Shown here: one piece after another, positions 1 to 9,458 of the stretch | Position numbering within the stretch: the first letter of the stretch is position 1 | How the letters are laid out: each line of letters begins with the position of its first letter | Origin: Alphaproteobacteria bacterium | GTDB taxonomy: Bacteria; Pseudomonadota; Alphaproteobacteria; CAAGCB01; CAG-977 | Length of the DNA stretch: 44,467 nt | Direction of reading: 5' to 3' | NCBI GenBank assembly: GCA_024413465.1 | Contig: JAKSVU010000014.1 | Coordinates: forward strand, 1 to 44,467 | Notes under the pieces: generated by a model | What the model was told of the DNA's origin: nothing | Seen by the model: only the letters and a program-made list of their open reading frames with translations | Database searches by the model: none | Position numbers and translations under genes: made by a program

Positions 1-1
1 C

Positions 2-70
2 TTTGGTTTTAAAGGTATTGATAAATACGCCAATATCCCGACAGATTTGATTGATAATTTTGTTAAATAA
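2..70 (+). CDS. C-terminal end of an unrecognised protein (partial)
   Basis: An open frame enters from the left edge and ends at a TAA at 68-70. Only 22 residues are visible, ending in TDLIDNFVK. This is too short to recognise. It is called coding because the frame is open to the edge, the residues are ordinary protein-like, and the sequence becomes repeat-rich and non-coding straight after the stop. Confidence 0.4.
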   Translation, partial: FGFKGIDKYANIPTDLIDNFVK

Positions 71-95
71 CGTATTGTAATCATTAGTAAATATT

Positions 96-128
96 ATTTT
101 ATTCCCCCTAGCATGTGGGAATAATAAT
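96..128. other. Hairpin after the partial gene
   Basis: The arms TTTATTCCC and GGGAATAATAA pair around a 10-base loop, with about 8 clean pairs. It lies just after the stop of the left-edge gene and past the 3' end of holA. Neither strand has a good T run after it, so it is only a weak terminator candidate. It may equally be part of the repeat-rich spacer. Confidence 0.3.
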
Positions 129-168
129 AGCCTGTCGGCGTCCCTTGACATGGGGCAATAAAAATCAT

Positions 169-256
169 CTCCTCTTCCTACAGGGCGAGGGGAAGATATG
201 GATGAAGATGCCCAATATGTGTTTGATATTACCCCGACAGAACTGTGGCTGATGCC
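169..256 (+). repeat. Dispersed intergenic repeat, copy 1
   Basis: Two blocks recur near the right end of the window. Block B (169-205) has the core CCTACAGGGCGAGG. Block A (222-256) runs from TTTGATATTACC to GTGGCTGATGCC. The copy at 43,234-43,356 has block A nearly identical over 35 bases (a C/T change at one internal position) and block B more diverged. The blocks are in the opposite order there. Block A can be read in both copies as DIT-x-TELWLMP, so a coding origin is possible but unproven. The rest of 71-279 shows no gene. Confidence 0.6.
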
Positions 257-279
257 TTCATTTTGTTGATTATATTAAT

Positions 280-1296
280 TTACTTCTTTCCGTAAAGGGC
301 GGTGATTTTTATCAAAGCACGGCTGACAAGTAGTTGTGTCGGAACGTTTTTTTGTTTACATTGAATTTCTGTTTTGACCAAAGTATCCAAAGCAGAAGCA
401 ATGTTTTCAGGGGACCATTTTCGTATTTGTTCTTTAAAAACAGGTGCTTTTTTGTAGAAGATGTGAAGAGCTGCAACAGCGGTGTCTGCAGGAATTCCAC
501 TTGAAATTTTAGCGAGCGTTATTTGAAATTTTTTTAAATGAGCAGCAATCATTCTTAAAATGCTGATAGCTGTTTCTCCACTGGCAAACAATTTATCTAA
601 AGTTTCTTGAACGATTTTTTGTTGTCCACCTGTAATTGCATATTGTAATTGATCAATTGATAAAGCAGAGGCGTCAATCAAACAAGCGGTGACATCATCT
701 GTTGTAATTTGGGATGAACTTCCAACATATGTTACCAATTTTGTTAATTCTGATTTTGATAACATTCTGTCTGCCCCTAAATTTTCAGCAATATATTGAA
801 TGACTTGATTGCTTGCTGTTTTTTTATTTTCCATTAAAAATTTTGAAATCATTTTTAGCAGAGCTTCACCTTCGTCTGCGTAGCAAGGAAATACAGCTAA
901 GTCTGTTTCTTTTTCAAAAAAAGCCGGAAGAGAGTCTTTTGTTTTTAATTCTCCTGCGGTTACGACAATAAGTGCATCACTTTTATATTCGGAGAGAATA
1001 TTTTTAAACGTATTAGTGAACGTATTATTCGCCTCTTTGATAAAAACTACGCGTCTGCCACCTAAAAATGAAATGGCATTTATTTCATCAACAACGATGG
1101 CGGGATCTTCTATGGCGCTTGCTGAAAAAGAAGCCACTCTGAAAGCGTCTTTTAAATCAGGACAAACAGCTTTTCCAACGCGTTGACGATATTCATCAAT
1201 CAAACCGTTATCAGACCCATAAAACAGAACAGCTTTATATCCGGTTGCCCCATTTTTAATAAAACTTTCTAGAGAAGGTTCCTTAAATCTTGTCAT
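280..1296 (-). CDS. holA: DNA polymerase III delta subunit
   Basis: This is the clamp-loader delta subunit, which opens the beta sliding clamp during loading onto primed DNA. The 338-residue length fits the family. The N-terminal YGSDNGL stretch (residues 26-32) corresponds to the conserved start of the AAA-like fold, which in delta subunits does not bind ATP. The C-terminal third is helical, as in the clamp-loader collar domain. The ATG overlaps the lptE stop in an ATGA arrangement, so the two are translationally coupled. The order DUF3576-leuS-lptE-holA is typical of alphaproteobacteria and supports the call. Confidence 0.9.
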   Translation of the reverse strand: MTRFKEPSLESFIKNGATGYKAVLFYGSDNGLIDEYRQRVGKAVCPDLKDAFRVASFSASAIEDPAIVVDEINAISFLGGRRVVFIKEANNTFTNTFKNILSEYKSDALIVVTAGELKTKDSLPAFFEKETDLAVFPCYADEGEALLKMISKFLMENKKTASNQVIQYIAENLGADRMLSKSELTKLVTYVGSSSQITTDDVTACLIDASALSIDQLQYAITGGQQKIVQETLDKLFASGETAISILRMIAAHLKKFQITLAKISSGIPADTAVAALHIFYKKAPVFKEQIRKWSPENIASALDTLVKTEIQCKQKNVPTQLLVSRALIKITALYGKK

Positions 1297-1805
1297 TTTT
1301 CTTCGTTAACTATGCGTTTGAGATAAGCTGAAACACGAATGGAAATATCTGTTCCCAACGTTTGCATTAACCGAGCAGACATAACTTCTTGGGATTCATT
1401 AGAAGAATAGGGGGATTGCAAAACGTCATAACTTGAAAATGATGATAATTTATCTTGCAATAAAATTTGTCCTTCTGGGTATAAAAAGAGTTTAAAATCT
1501 AACTGATAAGTGACTCTATACCGAGTTGCCAATCCATCTTTGACAGTACCTAATTCCGTTATAATTACAGGATGTAAGTTTACAGATAATCTGTATTTAG
1601 GATTTTTGACTTCACCTTCAGGATTCAAAGCACTGAGAAGGTGACGACGCAAAATTTGCCCTTGACGAGTTTGAATTTCATCAATGAAAATCTTCTGCTG
1701 TTCTTTTTGCACAGAAGTTGGCTCACTTCCCGTATAATACAGAGGACGAAAACCACATCCTGTGACAAAAATTACAACAAAAAGGGCAAAAAGTTGTTTC
1801 ATCAT
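1293..1805 (-). CDS. lptE: LPS-assembly lipoprotein LptE
   Basis: LptE is the outer-membrane lipoprotein that plugs and stabilises the LptD translocon delivering LPS to the cell surface. The sequence has a hydrophobic signal ending in the lipobox VTGC, with the acylated Cys at residue 17, followed directly by GFRPLY, which is characteristic of LptE. The length is about 170 residues. I use the ATG at 1805, four bases after the leuS stop; an in-frame TTG at 1817 inside leuS is less likely. It overlaps holA by four bases. Its presence implies an LPS- or LOS-containing outer membrane. Confidence 0.85.
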   Translation of the reverse strand: MMKQLFALFVVIFVTGCGFRPLYYTGSEPTSVQKEQQKIFIDEIQTRQGQILRRHLLSALNPEGEVKNPKYRLSVNLHPVIITELGTVKDGLATRYRVTYQLDFKLFLYPEGQILLQDKLSSFSSYDVLQSPYSSNESQEVMSARLMQTLGTDISIRVSAYLKRIVNEEK

Positions 1806-1809
1806 TTTT

Positions 1810-4392
1810 TTACACAACGATATTTACAATCTTATTTTTTACAACAATTACCTTACGAATTTCTTTTCCAGTAATTTGTGCTTGAACTGTTGGTAAAGCA
1901 AGAGCTAATTTTTTCAATTCCTCTTCATCACCATCTTTTTTGAAATCGATAGTTCCGCGCAATTTACCTTGAACTTGGACTGCTATTTTTATGCTGTCAT
2001 CTTCCAATACGGACTTGTCTGCAACAGGCCATTGTGAAAGAGCTAGCAATGAATCATATTTGAAAATAGTATGCCAAATTTCTTCGCAGATGTGTGGAGT
2101 TGCTGGAGAAATAAGTTTTATTAAGTTTTCAAAAGCAAATCTGTAAGCGTATTTATTGTCATCAGACGTCAATTTTACATCAGAAATTGAATTTGTAAAT
2201 TCACGCAATTTTGCTAAGGCAACGTTAAACTGTAAAGCTTCTAAACTTTCCGTAACAGAAACAATAACTTTATGAGTTAAACGAATTAAGTCCATTGCTT
2301 CTTTTCCAAGTTCAGTTGGCTTGTTCATCTGATCTGGGCAAGCAAGAGCTAAACGCCACAAACGATTGATATAACGCCATGCTCCATCAATTCCAGCAGT
2401 TGTCCATTCAAAGTCACGATCTGGAGGCGTATCTGATAAAACAAATATACGAGCAGCATCACATCCATAGTTTTTCAAAATGTCTTCTGGATCAATGACG
2501 TTGTATTTTGATTTACTCATTTTTTCAGAACGACCTACTGTGACAGGAGTTCCATCACTGATTTTAATTGCGGTACCGTCTGCTTTTTTCTCGACTTCCT
2601 TAGGGAACAACCAGTTTCCGTTTACGTCTTTGTAGGTTTCGTGTCCAACCATTCCTTGTGTAAATAATCCTTTGAATGGTTCAGACGCTGATAAATATCC
2701 ACAATCGCGTAAAGCTTTTGTGAAGAAACGAGCATATAATAAGTGCATGACTGCATGTTCAATCCCACCAATGTATTGATCTACTGGTAAGAAATGGTCA
2801 ACGGCATCACGCGTAAATGGTAATTTTTCATCAAATGGATAGCAGAAACGAGCAAAATACCAAGATGATTCAAAGAAAGTATCAAAAGTATCTGTTTCTC
2901 TTAATGCTGGTTTTCCACAAATTGGGCAAACTGTATATTTCCATGTTGGATGTTTTTCAAGTGGATTGCCGTTACCATCAAAAACAACGTCTTCTGGTAA
3001 TTTTACAGGCAATTCTGATTCTGGAACAGGAACAATACCACAATGTTCACAATGAACAACAGGAATTGGGCATCCCCAGTAACGTTGACGAGAAATTCCC
3101 CAATCGCGTAAACGGTATTGTGTTGTTGCTTTTCCACGACCAATTTTTTCTAGTCTTGAAATCATTTCTGGAATAGCTTGTTTTGTTGATAATCCATTTA
3201 AGAAAGCTGAATTAACGGCAATTCCATCTTCAATATCTGCAAAAGCAGTATCTGTGACTGTTGGTTCACCTTCTGTTTTATGAGCAACTACGACGCGAAC
3301 AGGTAAATTATATTTTCTGGCGAAATCTAAGTCACGTTGATCGTGTGCAGGACAAGCAAAAATAGCACCTGTGCCATATTCCATCAAAACAAAGTTTGCA
3401 ATGTAAACTGGCAATTCTGGATTTCCACCTAATGCCTTAAATTCTTCTGGGAATGGGTGCATTACGCGTAATCCGGTATCCATACCACTTTTTTCAGCTG
3501 TTTCAATATTTGCAACAGATGTACCTAATGCTTCACATTCTTTAATAAATTTAGCAATTTCTGGATTTGTTTTTGCCAATTCAAGAGCTAATGGATGTTG
3601 TGCAGAAATAGCACAGAAAGAGGCACCAAATAGGGTATCGGCACGAGTTGTGAATACTGTTAACGTATCCGTTCTGCCAATAATTGGGAAATAAAGATAA
3701 GCCCCTTGAGATTTTCCAATCCAGTTTTCCTGCATTGTACGAACTTTTTCAGGCCACCCCGTTAACGTTTTTAAATCTTGAAGTAATTCTTCAGCATAGT
3801 CGGTAATTTTTAATGACCATTGGGATAATTTCCGTTTTTCAACTGGTACACCAGAACGCCAACCTTTTCCATCTACAACTTGTTCGTTTGCAAGAACCGT
3901 TTGTTCAACAGGATCCCAGTTTACCCATGAATCTTTTTTATAGGCTAAACCTTTTTTAAACATATCCAAAAACATTTTTTGTTCATGTTTGTAGTATTCA
4001 GGTTCACAAGTTGCAACTTCACGATCCCAATCAATAGACAAACCTAAACGCTTCATTTGATTGCGCATGTTTGCAATATTTTCATGAGTCCATTTAGAAG
4101 GATGAACTTTGTGCTTTATTGCAGCATTTTCAGCAGGAAGTCCGAATGCATCCCAACCCATTGGATGTAAAACGTTAAAACCTTGCATTCTTTTAAAACG
4201 AGAAACTAAATCGCCCATTGCATAGTTACGAACGTGTCCCATATGCAAGTTGCCTGATGGATATGGAAACATTTCTAGCGTATAGTATTTTTCTTTTTCA
4301 GAATTTTCTTCTGTTTTAAAGGCTTTCTTATCAGCCCATTCTTTTTGCCATTTTTCTTCTGTTGTACGAAAATTATATCTTTCTTCGGTCAT
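1810..4392 (-). CDS. leuS: Leucyl-tRNA synthetase
   Basis: This class I synthetase charges tRNA-Leu. It is 860 residues, full length for bacterial LeuS. Visible signatures are the HIGH motif as HMGH (residues 50-53, after PYPSGNL), the CP1 editing domain with TTRADTLFG near residue 250, a zinc ribbon with two CxxC pairs (CEHC and CPIC) around residues 450-495, and KMSKS near residue 624. The C-terminal anticodon-binding and tail domains are present. It starts the block that continues into lptE and holA, 27 bases after the DUF3576 lipoprotein. Confidence 0.97.
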   Translation of the reverse strand: MTEERYNFRTTEEKWQKEWADKKAFKTEENSEKEKYYTLEMFPYPSGNLHMGHVRNYAMGDLVSRFKRMQGFNVLHPMGWDAFGLPAENAAIKHKVHPSKWTHENIANMRNQMKRLGLSIDWDREVATCEPEYYKHEQKMFLDMFKKGLAYKKDSWVNWDPVEQTVLANEQVVDGKGWRSGVPVEKRKLSQWSLKITDYAEELLQDLKTLTGWPEKVRTMQENWIGKSQGAYLYFPIIGRTDTLTVFTTRADTLFGASFCAISAQHPLALELAKTNPEIAKFIKECEALGTSVANIETAEKSGMDTGLRVMHPFPEEFKALGGNPELPVYIANFVLMEYGTGAIFACPAHDQRDLDFARKYNLPVRVVVAHKTEGEPTVTDTAFADIEDGIAVNSAFLNGLSTKQAIPEMISRLEKIGRGKATTQYRLRDWGISRQRYWGCPIPVVHCEHCGIVPVPESELPVKLPEDVVFDGNGNPLEKHPTWKYTVCPICGKPALRETDTFDTFFESSWYFARFCYPFDEKLPFTRDAVDHFLPVDQYIGGIEHAVMHLLYARFFTKALRDCGYLSASEPFKGLFTQGMVGHETYKDVNGNWLFPKEVEKKADGTAIKISDGTPVTVGRSEKMSKSKYNVIDPEDILKNYGCDAARIFVLSDTPPDRDFEWTTAGIDGAWRYINRLWRLALACPDQMNKPTELGKEAMDLIRLTHKVIVSVTESLEALQFNVALAKLREFTNSISDVKLTSDDNKYAYRFAFENLIKLISPATPHICEEIWHTIFKYDSLLALSQWPVADKSVLEDDSIKIAVQVQGKLRGTIDFKKDGDEEELKKLALALPTVQAQITGKEIRKVIVVKNKIVNIVV

Positions 4393-4419
4393 TTTTGTTT
4401 GTCCATGTAAAATTAAAAA

Positions 4420-5046
4420 TTACTTTAAAATATCATTTTTTATCTGATCTGCAAGTGTTTGGTCATTTTTTTGATTGATCCAACCTAAATCGGTTTCGTA
4501 TGTCCGAACAAGAGTAGTTACACTCACAGTGTCTTTTGCTACAAGAACGTTATGTTTTATTTGCTTTTTAGGTTCTATATTAAACCATTCTGTGCTGATA
4601 AAACCGTCTTGTTTATTAGATTTTTCAAGTGGATATTCAACCAAAACAGACATTGCTTTTTCCCATAAATCGACTGATTTTTCATTTTTTTGATCTGAAA
4701 TAATCGGTGCTGATGAAAGTTCTTGTTTTTGGTTGATTTGTTGTATTTGTTCCTTTAATTCAGAAATTTGAGTATTCAATTGATTGATTTCTTGAGTTGA
4801 TACTGTTTTTTCGGATAGTACGGCGTTTTCTTGTTCGTCTGCTAAGGCAATTTCTTCGGGAGTTTCTGCCACCTTTTTTATAGTTGGACGAAATTTAAAG
4901 GTTAAAGTATCATCTCCGAATAATTTACTATTCACCACATCTCGGTCAGATCCATTTACGACAGGATAGTCATATTGAACGTCAACGTTGCTTGAACAAG
5001 CCGTTAAAAGGGTAATTATTCCAAAGGTGAATAAGTTTTTTTTCAT
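4420..5046 (-). CDS. DUF3576-type outer-membrane lipoprotein
   Basis: This 208-residue protein has a signal peptide with lipobox LTAC (Cys 17), a predicted coiled-coil middle rich in Gln and Glu (about residues 80-120), and a C-terminal domain beginning near WEKAMSVL and containing STEWF. That C-terminal pattern and the position just upstream of leuS match the uncharacterised alphaproteobacterial DUF3576 family. The family's function is unknown; its repeated association with lptE suggests an envelope role, which is inference. The coiled-coil insert looks longer than usual for the family. Confidence 0.7.
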   Translation of the reverse strand: MKKNLFTFGIITLLTACSSNVDVQYDYPVVNGSDRDVVNSKLFGDDTLTFKFRPTIKKVAETPEEIALADEQENAVLSEKTVSTQEINQLNTQISELKEQIQQINQKQELSSAPIISDQKNEKSVDLWEKAMSVLVEYPLEKSNKQDGFISTEWFNIEPKKQIKHNVLVAKDTVSVTTLVRTYETDLGWINQKNDQTLADQIKNDILK

Positions 5047-5131
5047 ATCAACAATCCTAAATTTTTTTGTAAAATAACATTCCTTTTTATGTCACGCAAA
5101 GAAATTTTTACTTTTTATACATAAATAGCTG

Positions 5132-5158
5132 TTGATTTTCAAATAAAAAGGGTATAAA
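5132..5158 (+). promoter_or_regulatory. Candidate promoter of rplY-pth-ychF
   Basis: TTGATT (5132-5137) and TATAAA (5153-5158) are separated by 15 bases, slightly short of the ideal. The site lies in the 173-base gap between the divergent lipoprotein and rplY genes, upstream of the leader hairpin. This is sequence inspection only. Confidence 0.35.
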
Positions 5159-5165
5159 AAAACGT

Positions 5166-5191
5166 CGTTCGGCACCCCTGGAGGCCGAATG
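5166..5191 (+). promoter_or_regulatory. GC-rich hairpin in the rplY leader
   Basis: CGTTCGGC pairs with GCCGAATG (8 pairs, one G-T) around the loop ACCCCTGGAG, followed by GTTTTAAATTT. It stands out sharply from its AT-rich surroundings and sits 28 bases before the rplY start. It could be an attenuator or a leader element for autogenous control of L25; neither is shown here. Confidence 0.4.
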
Positions 5192-5219
5192 TTTTAAATT
5201 TATTATAAGGATTAAAAAA

Positions 5220-5861
5220 ATGGCTAAAATTAGCTCTATTAAAGTAAATGAACGTAAAACGGCAGGTAAGGGGGCAGCTCGTGCCGAACGTCGCGCAGGT
5301 TTGATCCCAGGCGTTGTCTATGGGGAAAAGAAAGAACCAGTGATGTTTTCGATTTCTGCCTTGGATTTGGATGCTCAAATGCGTCAAAAAGGTTTCTGGA
5401 CCCGCCAATTTGAAATTGAAATCGGCAAAAACAAATACCATGCTATTTGTCAAGATGTTCAAACACATCCTATTACAGACCGTCCAATCCACGTAGATTT
5501 CTTGCGTGTTTCTGAAAATACTGAATTGCAAATCGAAGTTCCAGTATTGTATGAAAATGAATTGGCTTGCCCAGGTATCAAATTGGGTGGTTCATTAAAC
5601 GCTATTTATCGTACAATCGTTGTTGTATGTAAACCAAAAGACATTCCAGAAAATTTGGCTGTCGATTTAACAGGTTTAAAAATCAACGATGCTATTAAAA
5701 TGAGCGATATTAAATTCCCTGCAGGTGTAAAACCAGTTGAAGCTATGGAAACAACAATCGCTTCTATTACAGCTCCATCCTCTATGGAAGAAGCTATTCC
5801 TGCTGCTGCCGCTGCTGCAACAACAACCGAAGCTGCTGCTCCTGCTGCTGCAACAAAATAA
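5220..5861 (+). CDS. rplY: 50S ribosomal protein L25/general stress protein Ctc
   Basis: L25 binds 5S rRNA in the large subunit. At 213 residues this is the long TL5/CTC form: an N-terminal 5S-binding beta-barrel (about residues 5-95) followed by a CTC-type beta domain (about 100-185). The tail (about 190-213) is nearly all Ala and Thr and probably disordered. The start ATG follows AAGGATT. It is followed 13 bases later by pth, the classic rplY-pth pair, and then by ychF, so the three are likely one translation-related operon. Confidence 0.95.
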   Translation: MAKISSIKVNERKTAGKGAARAERRAGLIPGVVYGEKKEPVMFSISALDLDAQMRQKGFWTRQFEIEIGKNKYHAICQDVQTHPITDRPIHVDFLRVSENTELQIEVPVLYENELACPGIKLGGSLNAIYRTIVVVCKPKDIPENLAVDLTGLKINDAIKMSDIKFPAGVKPVEAMETTIASITAPSSMEEAIPAAAAAATTTEAAAPAAATK

Positions 5862-5874
5862 GGGATGATTATTG

Positions 5875-6444
5875 ATGTTGTTGCTTGTTGGCCTGGGAAA
5901 TCCAGGAAGTGAATACAAAAACAACAGACATAATACAGGATTTATGGCGGCGGACGAAATCGTCCGTCGCTATAATTTTTCTGGGTGGAAATCTGGATTT
6001 ACAGCACAATATTGTACAGGAAATATTGGAACGGAAAAGGTTATCGTTTTAAAACCAGAAACTTTTATGAATAATTCAGGTCAATCCGTTCGGGCTGTTA
6101 TGGATTTTTATAAAATACAGTTGTCTGATATTTACGTTTTGCATGATGACTTAGATTTACCTGTTGGAAAAATAAAGGCTAAAGTCGGTGGTGGAGCCGG
6201 TGGTCATAACGGATTAAAAAGTATTGATGCTCATTGTGGGGTAAATTATACAAGAATTAGAATAGGAATAGATCATCCTCCAGTAAAAGATCAAGTGGTT
6301 AATTGGGTTTTAGGTAATTTTTCCCCTTCCGATAAAGAAAAATTAGAAACAGAATTTATAGCAATTGCCGAGACCTTGCCTATTCTGTTCGAAAAGGGAA
6401 CAGGGGATTTTACATCTCAGTACGCATTGAAAGTGAAAGGATAA
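5875..6444 (+). CDS. pth: Peptidyl-tRNA hydrolase
   Basis: Pth releases peptides from peptidyl-tRNA that has dropped off ribosomes. The N-terminus has VGLGNPGxEYxxxRHNTGF, containing the catalytic His and substrate-binding Asn, then LKPETFMNNSG, HDDLDLPVGK and GGAGGHNGLKS, all hallmark Pth motifs. It is 189 residues from the ATG at 5875. A TTG directly before it is in frame, but the ATG is preferred, with AGGG about 10 bases upstream. It ends five bases before ychF. Confidence 0.95.
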   Translation: MLLLVGLGNPGSEYKNNRHNTGFMAADEIVRRYNFSGWKSGFTAQYCTGNIGTEKVIVLKPETFMNNSGQSVRAVMDFYKIQLSDIYVLHDDLDLPVGKIKAKVGGGAGGHNGLKSIDAHCGVNYTRIRIGIDHPPVKDQVVNWVLGNFSPSDKEKLETEFIAIAETLPILFEKGTGDFTSQYALKVKG

Positions 6445-6449
6445 AAAAA

Positions 6450-7553
6450 ATGGGTTTTAATTGTGGAATCGTTGGATTACCAAATGTTGGGAAGTCAACA
6501 TTGTTTAATGCTTTGACTGCAACTCAAGCAGCTCAAGCGGCAAATTATCCTTTCTGTACAATTGAACCGAATGTTGGAAGAGTTGCTGTTCCAGATTCTC
6601 GTTTGGCAGTTTTGTCAGAATTATCAAGTTCAAAACAAACAATTTATACTCAATTAGAATTTGTTGATATTGCTGGCTTAGTAAAAGGTGCTAGTAAAGG
6701 TGAAGGTTTAGGAAATCAATTTTTGGCATCTATTCGTGAAGTTGATGCGATTATTCACGTTCTTCGTTGTTTTGAAGATAGTGATATTACACACGTTGAA
6801 GGGTCTATTGATCCAGTGCGTGATGCAGAAACAATTGAAATGGAATTGATGTTAGCTGATTTAGACAGTTTGGAACGTCGTATTGTTCCATTTGAAAAAA
6901 AAGCTCGTGCTGGTGAAAAAGAAGGAAAAGAAATGGTTGCCGTTATGCAACCGGTTTTAGATGCTTTGCGTGCTGGAAAACCTGCAAGAACGGTTAAATT
7001 TTCAGATGAAGAACAACAAAAAATTTATAAGTCATTGTTTTTATTAACTTCAAAGCCTGTTTTATACGTATGTAACGTGGATGAGGGATCAGCAGCAACG
7101 GGAAATGAGTTTTCTAAAAAAGTTTTTGAAATGGCAAAAGAACAGGGAAATGAGGCTGTTGTTATTTCCGCTGCTATTGAAGCAGAGGTTGCCATGTTAG
7201 AAGATCCTGCTGAACAGGCTGAATTTTTAGAGACACTAGGATTAGCTGAAACAGGTTTGAATAGAGTTATCAAAGCTGGTTATAAGTTATTAAATTTAAA
7301 AACGTTTTTTACGACAGGTCCTAAAGAATCAAAAGCTTGGACAATTCGTGATGGAATGACAGCTCCAAATGCTGCAGGCGTTATCCATTCTGATTTTGAA
7401 CGAGGGTTTATTCGTGCAGAAATTATTTCATATAATGATTTTATCGAATGTAAATCAGAAGCTAGAGCTCGTGAATTAGGTAAATTGCGGGCTGAAGGTA
7501 AATCATACGTTATGCAAGATGGTGATATTTGCCATTTCTTGTTTAACGTTTAA
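6450..7553 (+). CDS. ychF: Ribosome-associated ATPase YchF (OBG family)
   Basis: YchF/Ola1 is an Obg-family P-loop NTPase that binds ribosomes. Motifs seen are the G1 loop GLPNVGKST (residues 9-17), the G3 region DIAG and the specificity motif NVDE (near residue 207). NVDE replaces the NKxD of true GTPases, as in YchF proteins that prefer ATP. A coiled-coil region and a C-terminal TGS domain follow. The length of 367 residues is normal. It is the third gene of the rplY-pth-ychF run and is followed by a strong hairpin at 7585-7622. Confidence 0.95.
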   Translation: MGFNCGIVGLPNVGKSTLFNALTATQAAQAANYPFCTIEPNVGRVAVPDSRLAVLSELSSSKQTIYTQLEFVDIAGLVKGASKGEGLGNQFLASIREVDAIIHVLRCFEDSDITHVEGSIDPVRDAETIEMELMLADLDSLERRIVPFEKKARAGEKEGKEMVAVMQPVLDALRAGKPARTVKFSDEEQQKIYKSLFLLTSKPVLYVCNVDEGSAATGNEFSKKVFEMAKEQGNEAVVISAAIEAEVAMLEDPAEQAEFLETLGLAETGLNRVIKAGYKLLNLKTFFTTGPKESKAWTIRDGMTAPNAAGVIHSDFERGFIRAEIISYNDFIECKSEARARELGKLRAEGKSYVMQDGDICHFLFNV

Positions 7554-7584
7554 AAACGAACTTAATTTTATTAGAGATTAATAT

Positions 7585-7622
7585 AAATAGAACATTAGAC
7601 GGCGAGGTTTAATGTTCTATTT
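7585..7622. terminator. Shared hairpin terminator between ychF and the HTH gene
   Basis: A perfect 13-base inverted repeat (AAATAGAACATTA with TAATGTTCTATTT) encloses a 12-base loop. On the plus strand it is followed by TGTTTG after the stem's own T run. The right arm contains the TAG of the minus-strand HTH gene. Its place between two convergent genes suggests bidirectional termination. Confidence 0.6.
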
Positions 7623-8003
7623 GTTTGCGGCTTCAATGACCCATTCGATTGTTTTTTTAGGGTTTTCTTCTGTCAAAACTACTTCATAAATAATAGGAAT
7701 AATGTGTGCAAGTTTTTCAGCAGAAAAATCTTTTTTATTTTCTTTTTTGTATTTTTCAATATAGCGCAAGGTTTCTGCAAGAATTTCTTCTTTTAGAAAC
7801 GCTTGAGCTACATTAAAATTAAATAAATAGTTTGGTGAAATATCAAACGTTTCACAAATTTTCATGATGAATTCGCAATTTGGTTCACGCTTGTCATTAA
7901 TATACAAATTCAAGCGACTTTGAGTTATACCTAACTTTTCAGCGGCTTCTGCTTGAGTTAAGTTTAATTCAGTAATGCGAGCTTGAATTTGTTCACCAAT
8001 CAT
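7617..8003 (-). CDS. XRE-family helix-turn-helix regulator
   Basis: This is a 128-residue protein. An N-terminal XRE/Cro-type HTH (about residues 5-60) is shown by LTQAEAAEKLGITQSRLNLYI and PNCEFIMKICETFDISPNYLF. The rest is a short helical tail of unknown function, with no peptidase or ligand domain. It starts four bases after the aspartate aminotransferase stop and is probably co-transcribed with it. Target genes cannot be read from the sequence. Confidence 0.8.
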   Translation of the reverse strand: MIGEQIQARITELNLTQAEAAEKLGITQSRLNLYINDKREPNCEFIMKICETFDISPNYLFNFNVAQAFLKEEILAETLRYIEKYKKENKKDFSAEKLAHIIPIIYEVVLTEENPKKTIEWVIEAANK

Positions 8004-8007
8004 CGTT

Positions 8008-9210
8008 TTATTTTAATCCTTTGCAGAATTCTTCAATACGATCGCATGCTTTGATTAATGCTTCTGTAGAAGTTGCATAAGATAGGCGCATGTAAGGACT
8101 TAATCCAAAAGCGGCTCCTGGAACGACAGCAACAGCAAAATCTTCAAGCAAAAACGTTGCAAAATCTGTATCAGAGGTTATTTTTTTGCCAGAAGCTGTT
8201 GTTTTCCCGATACATTTTTCAATGGATGGATATAAATAAAAAGCACCTTGTGGAGTACGGCAAGAAATACCAGGAATTTTATTTAATCTATCAATGACTA
8301 AATCACGGCGTTTTTTAAACGTGTCATTGCGTTCTGCTAAGAAATCCATAGAGGACGTTAATGCTGTAATTCCTGCAGCTTGGCAGAATGTTGTTGCATG
8401 AGAAACAGATTGAGATTGAACTTTGTTTGCAGCTTTGATTACATCAACTGGACCTGCAGCAAAACCAATTCTCCAACCTGTCATTGAAAATGATTTTGCC
8501 AAACCGTTAACAGTTACGCAACGATCAAAAATTTCAGGACATACAGAAGCTATACTATAATTTTTAAAACCATCATAAACGATATTTTCGTATATTTCAT
8601 CGCTCATTACCCAAACGTGAGGATGTTTCATTAAAACTTCACCTAAAGCACGCAATTCTTCTTTTGAATAAGCAGCACCAGAAGGATTTGAAGGGGAGTT
8701 AATAATGAACCATTTTGTTTTTGGTGTAATTGCTTTTTCTAAATTTTCAGCAGTTACTTTGAAACCATTTTCTTCTGGTCCTGTTACAAAAACAGGTGTA
8801 CCACCATTCATACGAACCATATCAGGATAAGACACCCAATAAGGAGAAGGAATGATAACTTCATCTTCTGGATCAACAGTAGCTGTAATTAAAGCATATA
8901 AAGCACCTTTTCCACCACAAGTAACAATAACTTGATCAGGTGTATAGGTTAAATTATTTTCACGTTTGAATTTTTCACAAATTGCTTTGCGAAATTCAAT
9001 TGTTCCAGGACCTGCGGTGTATTTTGTATCACCGTTATCAAGAGCTTTTTTACATGCATCTACAATGTGTTGTGGTGTTGAAAAGTCAGGTTCACCAATG
9101 CTTAAGCTGATAACGTCAACGCCAGCAGCTTTTAATTCTTTTGCTTTTGCAGTAATAGCCATAGTTGGAGAAGGTTTTACAGCACTTAATCTTTTTGCAA
9201 CAATTGACAT
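8008..9210 (-). CDS. aatA: Aspartate aminotransferase, class I PLP enzyme
   Basis: This cytosolic enzyme interconverts aspartate/2-oxoglutarate and oxaloacetate/glutamate. Relatives in alphaproteobacteria also transaminate prephenate. It is 400 residues, fold type I. The PLP-binding Lys lies in AKSFSMTGWRIG (about residue 238), the Asn-Pro-Ser-Gly loop is NSPSNPSGA, and the cofactor Asp/Tyr pair is in MSDEIYE. The ATG is preceded by AGGAAA at good spacing. It follows slyX and precedes the HTH gene in one minus-strand run. Prephenate activity cannot be decided from sequence alone. Confidence 0.9.
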   Translation of the reverse strand: MSIVAKRLSAVKPSPTMAITAKAKELKAAGVDVISLSIGEPDFSTPQHIVDACKKALDNGDTKYTAGPGTIEFRKAICEKFKRENNLTYTPDQVIVTCGGKGALYALITATVDPEDEVIIPSPYWVSYPDMVRMNGGTPVFVTGPEENGFKVTAENLEKAITPKTKWFIINSPSNPSGAAYSKEELRALGEVLMKHPHVWVMSDEIYENIVYDGFKNYSIASVCPEIFDRCVTVNGLAKSFSMTGWRIGFAAGPVDVIKAANKVQSQSVSHATTFCQAAGITALTSSMDFLAERNDTFKKRRDLVIDRLNKIPGISCRTPQGAFYLYPSIEKCIGKTTASGKKITSDTDFATFLLEDFAVAVVPGAAFGLSPYMRLSYATSTEALIKACDRIEEFCKGLK

Positions 9211-9234
9211 AAAATTTCCTTTCGTTGAATATAA

Positions 9235-9444
9235 TTAATAGTGAGGAGGGGGAACTTCTTCACTGAGAGGTTTAATTGAACCACTTGTATCAAAATTTTG
9301 TGCAAGATAAAATATCATTTTTTCCATCTTGTCAATTTTGAAAGATTGTTCTGCAACAATTTGATTTAAATCTTTTAGAGTTCGATCTAAATCTGCAACA
9401 GTTCTTTCTAGTTCAATAATTCGTTCTTCGGTATTTTCATTCAT
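9235..9444 (-). CDS. slyX: SlyX-family small coiled-coil protein
   Basis: This 69-residue protein is almost entirely one heptad-patterned coiled coil (about residues 5-50, ERIIELERTVADLDRTLKDL) with the family's characteristic C-terminal PPPHY. The molecular role of SlyX is not established. It sits between the pepT-like gene (14 bases upstream) and the aminotransferase (24 bases downstream), all on the minus strand. Confidence 0.85.
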   Translation of the reverse strand: MNENTEERIIELERTVADLDRTLKDLNQIVAEQSFKIDKMEKMIFYLAQNFDTSGSIKPLSEEVPPPHY

Positions 9445-9458
9445 TTTTTTATAAATAC

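Noticed and set aside
2817-3176. Plus-strand frame inside leuS
   Set aside because: Antisense shadow of a well-supported synthetase gene.
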